64,000 bases of DNA. Origin: Takakia lepidozioides (Eukaryota > Streptophyta > Takakiopsida > Takakiales > Takakiaceae). The stretch is from assembly GCA_030704615.1 (NCBI GenBank), contig CM060731.1, positions 93,230,756 through 93,294,755 on the forward strand. Reading direction: 5' to 3'. Both the position numbers and the translations under genes were made by a program. Below the pieces are notes generated by a model that made no database searches, was not told the DNA's origin, and was given only the letters and a program-made list of their open reading frames with translations. Of the stretch, positions 34,012-46,776 are shown piece after piece; the stretch's first letter is position 1; the number at the start of each line of letters is the position of its first letter.

Positions 34012-35225
34012 CCCGTTGGATGGAAAAAATCGGCGCCAAATTTCCATCCAGCGGATGAAGTATGACGCAACGAGGCCATCCCTCCGCCCGAGCCGTTCTC
34101 ATCCAGGAGACGCCGGATGGAAATCCGGCGCCGCATTTCCATCCTGCAGGTAATTCGGAGCGCGGCCGGATGGAAATCCGGCGCCGAATTTCCATCCCAG
34201 AGGTAATTCCGAGCGCGGCCGGATGGAAATCCGGCGCCGAATTTCCATCCGCCAGGTAATTCAGAGCGCAGCCGGATGGAAATCTGGCGCCGAATTTCCA
34301 TCCCAGAGGTAATTCGGAGCGCGGCCGGATGGAAATCTGGCGCCGAATTTCCATCCGCCAGGTAATTCGGAGCGCGGCCGGATGGAAAAACGGCGCCGAA
34401 TTTCCATCCCAGAGGTAATTCGGAGCGTGGCCGGATGGAAATCCGGTGCCGAATTTCCATCCCACAGGTAACACGGATAGAAGCCGGATGGGAAACCGGC
34501 GCCGAATTTCCATCCTGCAAGTAATTCGGTCCACCTCATCGATGGAAAACCGGTAACGAATTTGTCTTTAGCGGACCAGAATGGTGGGAATAACGTGCCA
34601 AATGTGGCCTGTAGGCAAAAAACACCAAGTTTAGTGTGTAACCAGACAAAAAAACGCGAAAAACTTGATGCAACGACTAAAAATTGTTGAAGAAGTGCCG
34701 ATACGGGCTTCATTCAACGGGCCTCGGATGGAAATTCGGCGCCGAATTTCCATCCGGGGGATGTTCTCTGTCGGCCATGTGTCGGCCTCTCCCCCCGAGA
34801 CGACTTCATCCAACGGGCCTCGGATGGAAATTCGGCGCCGTTTTTCCATCCGGGGGATGTTCTCTGTCGGCCATGTGTCGGCCTCTCCCCCCGAGACGAC
34901 TTCATCCAACGGGCCGCGGATGGAAATTCGGCGCCGTTTTTCCATCCGGGGGATGTTCTCTATCGGCCAGGTGTCGGCCTCTCCCCCCGAGACGACTTCA
35001 TCCAACGGGCCTCGGATGGAAATTCGGCGCCATTTTTCCATCCAGGGGATGTTCTTTGTCGGCCAGGTGTCAGCCTCTCCCCCCGAGACGACTTCATCCA
35101 ACAGGCCTTGGATGGAAATTCGGCGCCGTTTTTCCATCCGGGGGATATTCTCTGTCGGCCCGGTGACTGACTCACCCCCGAGACGACTTCGTTCGACCGG
35201 CCTCGGCTGCAAATTCAGCGCCGCT
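34012..35225. repeat. palindrome array upstream of M3, about 15 sites
   Basis: Units with GGATGG at 34,115, 34,168, 34,221, 34,274, 34,327, 34,380, 34,433 and 34,486 are exactly 53 bp apart. A second block at 34,726, 34,822, 34,918, 35,014 and 35,110 is exactly 96 bp apart. Each unit centres on GGCGCC with arms GGAAATCC or GGAAATTC and GAATTTCC or TTTTTCC. The 53-bp spacer carries AGAGGTAATTCGGAGCGCGG. Long frames in all phases through this region are not genes. Confidence 0.9.
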
Positions 35226-35609
35226 GTTGTATGTTGACGATTGGCAACGAGGTTCTGGCACTCAATCTTGTAATCAGACCCACTGGAATGCCACCTCTGT
35301 CAGTTCCCTCTGTCCATGGCGAAGGTGCTTGCACGCTCGCCCCCCCCCCCCCCCCCACGCTTCTTGTTAGACGCCGTAATGATTGGTTTGCCCAGCGCAT
35401 CTGCACAGGTCATATACCTTCTGACTGCATACCGTTGGCAGTTATTGTGCAAAGGCCAGGGGTCGCATTCAGCATACAAGGTTCATTAACTCTCTGACAA
35501 CGGACTTTCGGGAGAGTGGGCTCCCCGGATTCGTGAATAGGCTTCGTCGCTTGCAAAAATCGGCCCTGCATTCCTTCCCCTCGCTGCATCCCCCCTTCTC
35601 CCAAGGCGC

Positions 35610-38099
35610 TTGTCCGAACGCCGTCCTGGCAGTCTTGTGTGCACAACTCCCATGGCAGAAAACCCAAGCGCTATAGTGTACTGCCCTCCTCACGAGCATA
35701 GAGCTACATTTCCGTGTAGAGGGGAGATCTGCCGGGTGATGGAGAAATATCTCTGCGTTCGATACCACCTGAAACCGGGGTCGGTATTTTTGGAGGAGGA
35801 AAGGAAAGATTCAAACGGAGTTGTAGTCGAAAGTATTGTTGTGCTCCACGATGATTTCGGCGACGGCAGGGAATGGCGAGTTCCACCATCGGACTGCGTC
35901 ATATACAGGGCTGTTGGGGACTTCATTTGCCCCCCAAATGTGCCTTCTATCCTGCCGTCTTCCACGAAACAATCAGCGAATCAGAGAGTGGGTACCTCAA
36001 AGAGAGAAGTCCGCAACGAAGTAAATCCAGAGCCGAACCCATCAATGAAGATGAGCGAGAACCGGGTTGTTCACAACTTGTCCGACTCCGACGAGATCAT
36101 GGAAGTTCCGAGATCATCCTGGAGATCAGGCAAGTCCTCGATGGACATCAGCGGACGAGGGAGTCATATTCCCAGCACGAACACATCAGTTCGATCCATT
36201 CTTGAAATTCTGCGAGGGCTTCACATGGAGGGACACCGCTCAGAGCTGGCTGGGCTGGACTATAGCAAGTTCGCCATTAAATCCATTACATGCCTTCCCG
36301 CAGACGTCGACGGTAATATCTTCTTTGAGTTCCCTCCTCGAACGGACTATTCGAGGGCGTCCGGAATGTTGACAAATATGGATAGGAAACATGACGGCCA
36401 TCCTTGGTGTGTCACCAAAACCACCAGCATGAAGATGCTCGATGGTGTGCGGCTGCGCTACGTTGTTTGTGCGGGCGCATTGCGGTGTTTCTCCCCAACT
36501 TGCTTCCACTTTAAATCCAGAGGTCACAGGAACGAGACGGATTGGACAGGCACAGCTCATCAACCATTTCGAGCTCAGGAGAAGGTTCCAAACTCCACAT
36601 TTAAGGGTGCGCATTGCAAAGAACCACCACATTGCATGTCTGTTTGTAATGCCAAGCAGTTCTATGTGTTGCACCGTTTCCCTGACCTCACACGAGCTTG
36701 CATACACGTTGGTTCCCATTGTCACAAATTGGCGAGGGGGAACTCGCGGGAGGCTGCCCACGAGGCAGAGCAGCTCGTTCAGGAGGAGGTTAGGTTGAGA
36801 CCTGGTGCCAAACCCAAACAGATACAGCTGCAGGCCGCCCATAAGATGGCATTGGCCAGAATTATGTCGGAAGACGGCTCCGACAGAGTTCCTCTCGATG
36901 AGAAGGAAATGGAGGCATTGCTGGAGTCGGTGTCCCACGTCTGTTCACCGAATGTCCGAAACCACATTGTCTCCTGCAAACAGAAAATTAGGCGTGGCTC
37001 GGATATGCACTCCATTCTGCAGGTGAAGCGACGATGTGGATATGACTACATTCATGGAAGTAGGTTTCCAGGACAAGGGACTGAGGCAGATCGTTGTTTT
37101 GTATTCAAAATGTCCACGTGTGGGCCTGGCAGCGGCGCGAACTGGTCGACCGGATGACGAGTGGGGACTTGTCAAACAGTTGGGTCATGTTCGACCATAT
37201 CAAGCGAATTACAAATCACCAATGGGTGACAATGGCTGCACATGTCTACGACACCCACTGCAGGATGCTAATGACAATTGCTATTTGTGAGATGAAAGGA
37301 GAGGACACACAATCGGAGATGCTTCTTTGGCATGGAATAAATGAACAGATGGCCAGGGCGGGATTGCCCCCTCCCAATTTTCGTGGTTTCATGGCGGACA
37401 ACGAACAAGCAAATTGGGCTGCCATCTGAAGGGTGTACGGGAAAGACCCCAATGTTCCGATGGAAGGCAAGGAGAGGTCTTGTGGGTTCCATTTTTTGCA
37501 GAGCTTGTCGCAGTACACAACCCGGCTCATGGCGCTAGATTTCAGAGAGGAGCACCGTTCCATGTGTCTTGCGTGGAAGCGTGCTCCCACCTTGGATGAT
37601 GCAGAGACACAATTTGCATGTATACGGGCTTGGTGGACAACGTCAGGTGCTGTAAAGAAATCAGACGAGTTAGCAATGGTCAGTTGGCTAGCATGGTGGC
37701 ATTATCGTTTCCTCCAGTTCGGCGACTATATGCGGGGGGAGGTGAGTTGGACGAATTCGTGTCACGTTGAATATTATGCTACTCATTCTTTGTAACTTGC
37801 TTGTAACCTCAACATGTGTGTGCAGGAAATGTATCTGGACTCCGACACCAACATGCCAACAACAAACATGGCCGAATCAGTACATTCTTCCTGGCGTGCC
37901 TCCTCTGCGGCGCATCTGCACAGACTTCTCGTTGATGGAAGCAAAGAAGGGGTCAAAGTATTATCCGTGCAAGCATCTGTATTACATTTACCTGAAGAGG
38001 TTGAGGATGAACTTGACTATTGATGACTTTATTCATGCACCAACGTTGAGCGTGAATGAGCTGCACAAACTCCTCCGCCGGGATTCCAGAAATCATTGA
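35610..38099 (+). pseudogene. MULE-type transposase M3 with internal deletion
   Basis: A 515-codon open frame (35,610-37,157) holds the N-terminal region and the WRKY/GCM-like zinc-binding domain. After a frameshift near 37,130 the DDE core continues (MFDHIKR, FMADNEQANWAAI, CGFHFLQSLSQY) with a TGA at 37,427. The intron GTGAGTTGG...TGTGCAG ends at 37,826, followed by NMAESVHSSW. A deletion of about 1 kb at 37,917 then joins AAHL directly to the SWIM finger; the second CXC Cys pair and the linker present in M2 are lost. The deletion, frameshift and stop make it inactive. M3 precedes P4 in the same orientation, about 0.9 kb apart. Confidence 0.7.
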
Positions 38100-38379
38100 T
38101 GGGGAAAAGGGAATCCACCATATGGATATTTGCAATTGCATTTTTATGCATTAGACTTTGTTTTGCAGTGTAATGAATTGCACCCCAAAACTCCTGGAAC
38201 GAGACAGACAATATTAAAGTGATGTCTTTTAAACACTAGGGACTGTTGGATATCCGTTGACGTCCAGTGGCAATTCAATGTCGAAACAGAATCAATACAA
38301 AGATGGCGGCAAGAAAAATTTGCAAATCTTTCAGAAAACTGAGTTCCAACAGTTGCAGTTGAGGGGGCCATTTCTGGAA

Positions 38380-38705
38380 AAATGGTGCGGAATTTCCCTT
38401 TTTTGGGCCGAAAACTAGCTAAGTCCCAACATTGTCTGGAGACGATGTCTGGAAAAATGGCGCCGAATTTCCAGTTACATGGCCCAGAACTGCCCAACAT
38501 TTGTGCAATGCCCGGCACCATGTACCGAAATTCGGCGCCACATTTCCAAATTTTGGGCTTACACTTCAATGAAGTTGGGACCTATAACCGCGAAATTCGG
38601 CACCATTTTTCGCCGGAGTCACCTATTACCGCGCAATACGTCGCCGATTTTTCTGCTTGCGGAACCTATTACCGCAAAATTCGATGCCATTTTTGCAGAT
38701 GTCGC
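38380..38705. repeat. GGCGCC-type palindrome cluster between M3 and P4
   Basis: Counterpart of 21,160-21,500: sites such as GGAAAAATGGCGCCGAATTT, GAAATTCGGCGCCACATTTC and GAAATTCGGCACCATTTTT. It is followed by CCGCTCATG repeats at 38,901-38,925, just 5' of P4. Confidence 0.65.
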
Positions 38706-40579
38706 TCGGAATTCGCATGAGCGGAAAACGAAATATCATGAGCACGGCTCTCAAAACTACAATTTCTACTTCAAACAATGAATATTATATTGGTTTTTTT
38801 TTTTTTTTTTTTGGACACATCCCATTCAAATAATGTTTTTAATGTTTTTTATTTGCAGAATTTGTACTTCTCCTCATGAAAACCGATTGTCTTACTACTC
38901 CGCTCATGCCGCTCATGCTCAGGAAATAGCTAACCTCCGACAAAATAGGCATTGGGGAGGTTGGTGCAGGCGGCATGGCAGGTGACGGGCATCGGATGAG
39001 GACAACAGATCTGGCAATGGAGGATGTTGATGCACATGCAGTAGGGCCCGCCCACGCAAAGAAGAAGAAGAAAGCCAAGCACATGCAATCCCCGGCGAGA
39101 GAGCCATCACGGGCTGTGGAGAGGGGAGTGAGCAGGGCGCGCAAGGGTGTCAGTTCGCCTCAATCAAAGGTGGTCGTCCTGGAGGCCTCCCCTGCTGCTA
39201 CCCCTAGTAAGAAACAGAAAGCCCGTGAGAGGGCAAAAGAATAGACGAGACAGAAGGCTAGCCAGGAGGCAAGAGAAAAGGCCACTGAAGAGGCCAGGGG
39301 TGTCGAAATGACAGATGCCCATGTAAGCGAGGGACGCACAAAGACGGTGGATCCCTCCAAGACACCACAAAGAGGCAGTAACACACCGGTTACACCATCG
39401 CGGGCAGGAGCAGCCCCCACAATTACCCATACGGTGGAGACTGGAGGAGGTGAAAGAACACCACAAAGAGCACGGATTGTGCAAGTTCGAGGTGAAGCCG
39501 GGGAGAGGGCAGTAGAGACAGAGAGAGTGCTCCAGGTGCTTCCGCCAGAGGATGACCATGTTGAGGACGACAAGAGGGAGCTTTCTGACCAGGATGACAT
39601 CCTCCCGGACATCCCCAGGCCCCAAACCCGGAGCATACAGGCTGGATTTGGCGGTCCGGGTGGGCTGCCGGAGAACCCCCCTGCAACAGACGTCATGTCG
39701 GAGGCGGATATGAAGTTGGCCGCTGCCAAGATGTTGGAGGCAACCCACAGCAACATTGGCAGGGTCCTGGGGGGCATGGTGTACCCGGCCAAGCTTCGGA
39801 TTCCCCTTTGCCGCTTGGTTTCATTGCAGGTGGTCAGACCTGCCCTCCCAGGCGATATCGACAAGCTGAAATTCTCTTTCCGGGAGGGATATCGAATGGG
39901 GGTCTGCCGCGTTTTACGTTTCCATGGAGAACGACCACGGAGCTTCTCGTGCCCACACTTCCGATGAGGTGGACAAATGGGGTCCCCATTGGCAAAGGGA
40001 GGAGTTCGAGAGATTGATTGCTACTGATCCTCTTTTCCAGCACTTGTCCGGAAAGATGTTTAACGTGTGGGACGGCAATCATCGCCTCCTGGCATGGATG
40101 GAGTACATAGCCCAAGCCCACCCCAACGACCTGGATTGGCATTTTGCCGTGGAGTGTGTTGTGCTCAAGGTTGCGGGGCCCAAAGATCGCAGTCTTCTCA
40201 AAGCGGCAATGGCAGACATCAACTCGTAAGTTACAATGCTTCTTGCTTTGGAACTTTGAATGTGAAACAGTCATTTCATTGCCAATCGTCATATTTGTTG
40301 CAAATTATCATTTCTGTATTGTTTAATGGAAATGTGGCATTGCAGGGTGACTGAGAATGCCTTCATTGCCACCAACTTGTCCCATATGCTCTTTCCGAGT
40401 GAATGATGTCGGGAAGCAGGGGGTGCAAGAGTTTGCCAATTCGCTCGGTGCCGACCTCCTGCGCAAGTCGGAGGCAAAGGCAGACAGAACCTGGTATAGG
40501 CTGAGCATGGACGCCATGGTGGACTACATATTTCGGGTAAAGCTCCTCACTGTTTTGTTGAGCTAATCTGTGATAGGCT

Positions 40580-42042
40580 GTGTCACGTTTGTTTTGCCCG
40601 CCCTGGTCATATATGCTGGGCCTAGCGACAAGTGCTCCATACTCCGTTCGTAACACTGGTGCAGCCCGTGACTGCTCTTGCGGTTCAACATGCAAATCAT
40701 GCTGCAAGGGTTTGTCATGGATACCACTGTACCCCTTCAACTTATTGGCATTGACTCTTCCCAGCATTTCTTTGTTAATGGTTTGTAACATGGCGGTGTT
40801 GTTATCATACATCTTTTGTATGACATAAGGTCCTTTCCATGGTGATTTAAGCTTAGAAGCTTGAATCTTTCCTTTCTTCTGCAACCATAGAACCAAATCC
40901 CCCGTCTTAAAGTCTTTAACTTGCCTTCATCAAACTGTTTATTTCGCTTCATCTGAATTCTGGTCATATTATCAGCTGCATCAGCACGTACATTCTTCAC
41001 ACACTTCCACATGGTATAATTCATGTTTCCTGACCTTGATGGAGTCTTCCCCGCAATAAATCCAATCTTTTTCTGCCCATTCTCTTTCCCACTCCGTTCT
41101 CATGGTAGGTAACAGGAATTCCACTGGAAGTAAGGCTTCCATACCATAAACTAATTGGAATGGTGTATACTTAGTGGTGACTTTATATGAAGTCTTGTAT
41201 GACCACAAAGCTGTCAGCAGCTTTGTATCCCAATCCGTTCTGTTTGCATTGACTATCTTAGCCAAGATAGTACATAGTATTTTGTTGGTAGCCTCTGCCT
41301 GCCCATTACCCTGTGGGTAATATGTTGTACTATTTCTATGCACAATCATAAACTCTTTAGTCAACAACTCAATGGTCTCATTCATGAAGTGACTTCCCTG
41401 ATCACTGATAAATTCTAAGGAACAGCCAAATCGTGTAAGTATGTTCTCGTATAGGAACCTTGCTGTGGACTTGGCTGTGTTGTCCCTCAAAGCTTTAGCT
41501 TCCACCCACTTTGTAGTATAATCAGTGGCTGTAATTATGTACCTGTTTCGTGTATTCTTGGATGGTGGGTTAATTGGTCCAACAAAGTCTAGTCCCCATT
41601 TCTGAAATGGTTCCGTAGGCATTGTAGGATGCAAGGCCATCCTTCCAAATCTCTGCAAAGGTCCTAGCCTCTGACATTCATCACACTTCTGACAATACTC
41701 GTGTACATCTTTGAACAAAGTAGGCCACCAGTATCCTGCGAGTAGTATCTTCCTACTGGTAGTCTCTTCTCCAAAATGACCTCCAGCCACTCCTTTATGA
41801 ACTTCTGCCAAAACTTTATTTACTTCATGGTGGTACAAGCATCGTTTTAGTACTCCATCAGGTCCTAACTTATACATTCTGCTTCCTACCATAGTATAAG
41901 GTAAAGCTTTGATAGCGATTCTCTTCCTCTGCTCCTTACCATAACTAGGTGGGCACTGACCATGAGCAAGGTAGTATCTGATTGGCCACTGCCAATCTAA
42001 CCAGTCATCTGCACTTCCCTGCACCTCCACTCTTTCTTCCAT
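40580..42042 (-). pseudogene. Gypsy integrase
   Basis: An HHCC zinc-binding region (HHEVNKVLAEVHKG...CQKCDEC) is followed by the DDE core (WGLDFVGPINPPS, FISDQGSHFMNETIE, and a Glu in GQAEATNKIL). The C-terminal SH3-like tail (GDLVLWLQKK-type segment; SPWKGPYVIQKMY) lies in a shifted frame at 40,896-40,600. Its N-terminus normally continues from RNase H; here the junction at about 42,034 is the inversion breakpoint. Confidence 0.8.
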
Positions 42043-44302
42043 GGGTTTACATTGTTCTTTGCCTAACCCCTAAAATGAAAACGATCAAGTGTAGTAATCC
42101 AATTGAGAATTGGAAGCACAGAACTAACTGATGTACTGATAGATGGTGGTTCTGGAGTAAATATCATGACAGACCAATTAAGGACGAAGCTTGGTCTAAC
42201 TAACATGAAACCAGCCCCATTTACAGTAACAATGGCAGATCAAAGAAGTGTACAACCATTGGGATTAATAAGATGAGTTAAGATACAGATACAGAAGATG
42301 ATCTTTATGATCACAGTAACTGTATTGAAAATGGATGAAGTCATGGAGGCTTACTCCTTATTATTGGGACGTCCGTGGCTGAAACAGGCCAGGGTATTCC
42401 ATGACTGGAATTCTCAGTTACTAACCGTGCATAATGGGATACACGAGATACAAATTACCACAAAGAAATCTAGTAGATTACCTGCTACAAGAAGACCTCG
42501 AGGAGTCAGAGAGTATGACTGGAAAGGAGGACTGGATGAGGAGCAGGAAGCTACCCTATTTGCTGCACACCCAGAGTGGGAGCAGGTTGCAGAGATGCGG
42601 CTGGAAAGCCTAAGTTGTTTGAGAGGTATCTACTGTGGTGTAGTGACAGCAACACCAACTGAAGAGGAAACCAGCATTTACCCATCACATTTCTATGAAG
42701 AAAGAGAAGGAGAAATAGAAATCCTAGAAGAACCAGCCACTGTGAGCTTACAGGATGAAGTGGTGACTGGTTGGACAATCACAGCTGATGAGCAGGTGAG
42801 GGAAGTGAATGTGGGAACTAAAGAGGAACCGAGGATGGTGAAAGTAGGAGCTGATTTGGAGCCGGAATTCTTCGAAGAAGCTAAAAGCTTGTTCATCAAA
42901 TACAGAGATGTATTTGCTTGGAGCTATGAGGATCTAAAAGGGATACCACCTGAAGTCTGTCAACATAAGATTGAACTGGAACCAGGGTCAGTACCAATCA
43001 AGCAGGCGAGGTATAGAATGAATCCCAACTACGCACAGAAGGTTGGAGAAGAGATAAAGAAGTTGGCTGAGGCTAAGTTTATATACCCAATAGAGTATAC
43101 AACTTGGTTGTCACCCATTGTTATAGTTCCCAAGAAGAATGGCAAACTAAGAGTATGTGTGAACTATAAGAAGCTGAATGCTTGTACGAAGAAAGATCCT
43201 TTCCCTTTGCCATTCACAGAAGCAGTATTAGACACTGTGGCAGGCCATGAGATGTACTCATTCATGGATGGCTTCAGTGGTTATAATCAAGTGCAAGTGA
43301 CAGAAGAAGACCAAGGGAAAATAGCTTTCATCACAGACTGGGGGGCTTATGCATACAAAGTCATGCCCTTTGGACTTTGTAATGCACCAGCGACCTTTCA
43401 GAGAGTGATAAGTGAATCTTTTCATGAGTATCTGGATGATTTCATGCAGGTATTATTGGATGATTTCAGTGTGTACAGCTCTAAGAATGAGCACTTGCAT
43501 AAATTGGAGTTATGTTTGGCCAGATGCAGGATGAGAGGTCTGGGCCTGAATCCAGAGAAGTGTACTTTCTGTGTGAACTCAGGGTGCTTCTGGGACACAT
43601 TGTGTGTAAGAAGGGACTCCTTGTGGATCCCAGAAAGACAGAGTCCATTAAAGCCTCTCCACCACCAGTGAATGTTAAAAGTCTACGGAGATTCCTTGGG
43701 CAAACCAGTTATTACAGGAGATTTGTCAAAAGGTATGCACAAATAGCAGCACCATTGAGCAAACTACTGAAGAAAGATGCAGTGTTTGCCTGGACAGCTG
43801 AATGTCAACAGGCATTTGAGGAACTTACACTGTCAGTAACAACTACACCTGTGCTGATTAACCCTCACTGGCATGTAGTATTCCATGTTCACTGCGATGC
43901 ATCAGGAGAAGCGTTGGGAGCGGTGTTAGCCCAGAATGTTACAGGGAATATAGATTCACCTGTGTACTATGCTAGCCGGTTGATGAACAGTGCTGAAAGG
44001 AACTATAGCACAACGGAAAGAGAAGCATTGGCAATGATCTATGCAGTGAAGAAATTCAGGCATTACCTGTTGGGCAAGAAGTTTATGTTCTATGTGGATC
44101 ACCAGGCTCTGATATACCTGGTAAACAAACCTCTGATAAGCGGAAGAATAGCAAGATGGTTGATAATCTTGCACGAGTTTGAGTTCGAGGTTGTTTACAA
44201 GCCTGGGAGACTGCTTCTTGTGGCGGATCATTTGTCACGATTGTCAACAGGAGAACTAGCCACAGGAATAGATGATCAATTACCAGATGCGAGTCTCTTT
44301 GC
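42034..44302 (+). pseudogene. Gypsy protease-RT-RNase H, inverted segment
   Basis: An aspartic protease (LIDGGSGVNIM at about 42,140) is followed by an in-frame TGA at 42,274. The reverse transcriptase (FIYPIEYTTWLSPIVIVPKK, MDGFSGYNQV, PFGLCNAPATFQ, VLLDDFSVYSS) and RNase H (HCDASGEALGAVLAQN, YSTTEREALAMIYAVKKFRHY) follow. A 1-bp deletion at about 43,585 shifts the frame relative to the second copy (51,430). The segment ends at DQLPDASLF, precisely where the sister copy continues into the integrase linker, so the whole block has flipped in place. Confidence 0.8.
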
Positions 44303-46776
44303 GGCTTCACATTATAACTGGTCACCTTGTTGTTCAGGTCTGTGTTTCCTGTCTCTTGGGCAATTCGATTGATTGCCTGATACAGCGTGTGCCTACAATA
44401 AGGTGCCACAGCTAATAGCTGTCCAATGGTAATTTCTGCTTTGGTCTGGCATATTACTTCAGCCAAAGTCTCTTCATTACTTTGCATGTCTGCATCTTCT
44501 TTCTTCCTTTCTTCCTCACTCCCTTCTTTTTCTCCATCCGAATCAGAGGAATCTGCCACAGGAATATCAGTACTCTTTTGCATTTCCCTTATAGTATCTG
44601 CCACTTCCTTGTGCAGTTCCTTCTCATCTTCCCAAGTCTCTTCATCTTCAGGCATATCATTGCCAGTTCCATTATCATCTTCTTCCTCTTCTACTGGAGG
44701 TATTAGTTTGGCTTTACTTCTTGTTACTATCATTGTACTTACTTCTGGTACAACACATGGCCTAACCATGTGAGCTGCCACCACTGGGCCCTCATTCACA
44801 GGAGCTCTCATCTCATTCTGGTGTCTTATCCAGAATGAACAGGCTGCCTTGCGATGTCCTGGCTGATTACAATAGTAACATAGCTCTTCACCATTGGGTC
44901 CTCGCCCTTGGTCTGTTCTTGGATTATTTCTATAATCCTGATTCCCGGGCTGGTAATTCCCCCTTGGATTACCCTGATAGTTGCCTCTGGAATTTCCTTG
45001 GTAATTCCCTCTTGAATTACCTCTCCCTTCCATGCCATTGTTATAACCACCAGACCTACCATAGTGGTCCTGATCATTGTTTCTTCTTGGCTGGGGCTGC
45101 ACCTGATGCACCCTTACTTGCCTAGGTTCTCTTGCAGCTGTCCTTCTGTTGTAGTAACAATTCTCAGTAGAATGGTTATCCATTTTACAGATAGTACAGT
45201 GTTTCTCCTTCATGTAGCATTCTGTGGTGGTATGGCCTTCATTCTGGCACTTTGCACACCATACACCCTTCCTCCAATGTGTTGCAGCCTCTGTGGCATA
45301 CTTCTTCAAGATTTCTTCCAATTTTTTTTCATAGTTATCCCTCGTCAACTTCTCCTTTCTCTTACTCTTTCTTTTTAGTTCTTGCTCTTCTTCTTCATCT
45401 GACTCATCCTCAGAGTCCTCATCTTCCTTTTTCTCTCTCCTGAGCATTCCCAATTGCTCAATTCTGTTTGCAGTTTCAAATACCTCCTCCACTGTATTAT
45501 GGGGTAACATATCCACTTTCTTTTGCAACTCTGGTCTTAGTCCACTCACAAACCAAGTCTTCTGTAAACCGGGCGCTGGTACTGCAGCCAGCTTTTTCAT
45601 CATCAATTCCATCTTCTCCATATACTCTTCAACAGTTTCATGCTTCTTCTGCTTCAGCTGTTGTAAACTTCCATACACTTCATCCTCAGTTTTACTTGTC
45701 CTGAACCTATTTCGAAATGCTGTATTCAAGCCATTCCAGGTTAGGAAATGATTATCAGGGAATCTTGCATACCATTCACTTGCTTTCTTGATAAGTGAAC
45801 AAGGAAACAATCTCATCTTGGCATCATCGCCATTCTCATTGTTCACTATACACATGTGCTCAAATTGGCTAATGTGTACATCGGGATCCCCTTTTCCTGA
45901 ATATATTGGAAAGGGTGGTTTTGCCCGTGTTGGTTGTAACGCCATCTGTGGCCCTACCTTCTGCCCACTGACAGGTGCTGGCACCCTTGCTGGTGCTGGT
46001 CCTTCTGGACCTATTGTTTTTGTGGTGGATCTTCCACCAAGTGGTGGCCCTTGAGCACTCCTTGCTTCTGGCCCCACGATATTCACAGTATTCCCAGCTT
46101 CAGTTGCACTACTTCCCACACTCCCTGTCCCCCCAGAGCCAGATCCAGGCAGCCCGCCTGATCCCCTTGAGCCGACACCTTCGTTGGCCTGTGATCCAAG
46201 TGCTCCACTTGATCCAGGTCCAACGGGTTGGGATGTCCTCGTTGTAGTCTCAACCTCAGCTGTTGGGTCTACTTCTTCATATTCTTCCTCTTCCAATTTC
46301 TTCTCTCTGTTTTCATCCTCCAAGTTCTGCCCTTGGGTTTCTTCTTCACTCATGTAACTCAACTGTAATGGTGTTGGAGAGTCTGAACTCTCCGTTGGCT
46401 CTGCCACATCCTCTTCTCCTTCTTCACCTTCTGCTTCAGAAACTGGAGTTCCTGCTTTTGGTGTTCCATGCCAACTCTTATCAAAGATTTCTGTCAAATC
46501 TTTTATCCAAGGATATACCTCAGATCTTTCACCTCGTGATTGATCTTCTTCCTGTACCAATTCCCTTAATCTTTCTTGCAAAGAAACAGAAGGAGTGGCA
46601 TCCAACTCTAGTTCTTCCGGTATAGGTGATGTACTCTTTGATCTTAATGGTGTGAGAGGTCCAGATGATTCCCCTATGTCTATTCCTCTCTCCCAAAGAT
46701 ATGGATAATTAGCTTTCAGATAGCTTTCTCTTTTTGCTGAATATCTCTGTCGTCTAGCTTCTCTTTCATCACTCAT
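44303..46776 (-). CDS. Gypsy Gag
   Basis: A long open frame starts at 46,776 (MSDEREARRQRYS...). An acidic, low-complexity N-terminal third is followed by a retrotransposon Gag domain (FPIYSGKGDPDVHISQFEHM...ASEWYARFPDNHFLTWNGL...VSGLRPELQKKV). Three CX2CX4HX4C zinc knuckles follow: CAKCQNEGHTTTEC, CTICKMDNHSTENC and CYYCNQPGHRKAAC. The frame runs past the inversion breakpoint at 44,303 into antisense RNase H, so the last 70 or so residues (to 44,083) are not native. It is the only long intact frame of the element. Confidence 0.8.

Larger units (their letters stand above)
32813..39580 (+). repeat. right arm of giant inverted repeat
   Basis: Reverse-complement match to 20,269-28,045. It contains the 94-codon frame, the palindrome array, M3, a palindrome cluster and the 5' part of P4. 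Protein-level identity to the left arm is very high, implying a recent event. An internal deletion in M3 and array-length differences account for the shorter length. Confidence 0.8.

Noticed and set aside
34115-34510. Regular 53-bp repeats resembling a CRISPR array
   Set aside because: The spacers between palindromes are themselves repeated, the context is eukaryotic, and there are no cas-like genes.
40323-40566. A start of a separate gene at exon 2 of P4
   Set aside because: It aligns to an internal exon of P3 and P1 and is flanked by an AG acceptor and a GT donor.
44426-46625. Plus-strand frames across the gag region
   Set aside because: They are antisense of Gag; the zinc knuckles and Gag domain are on the minus strand.
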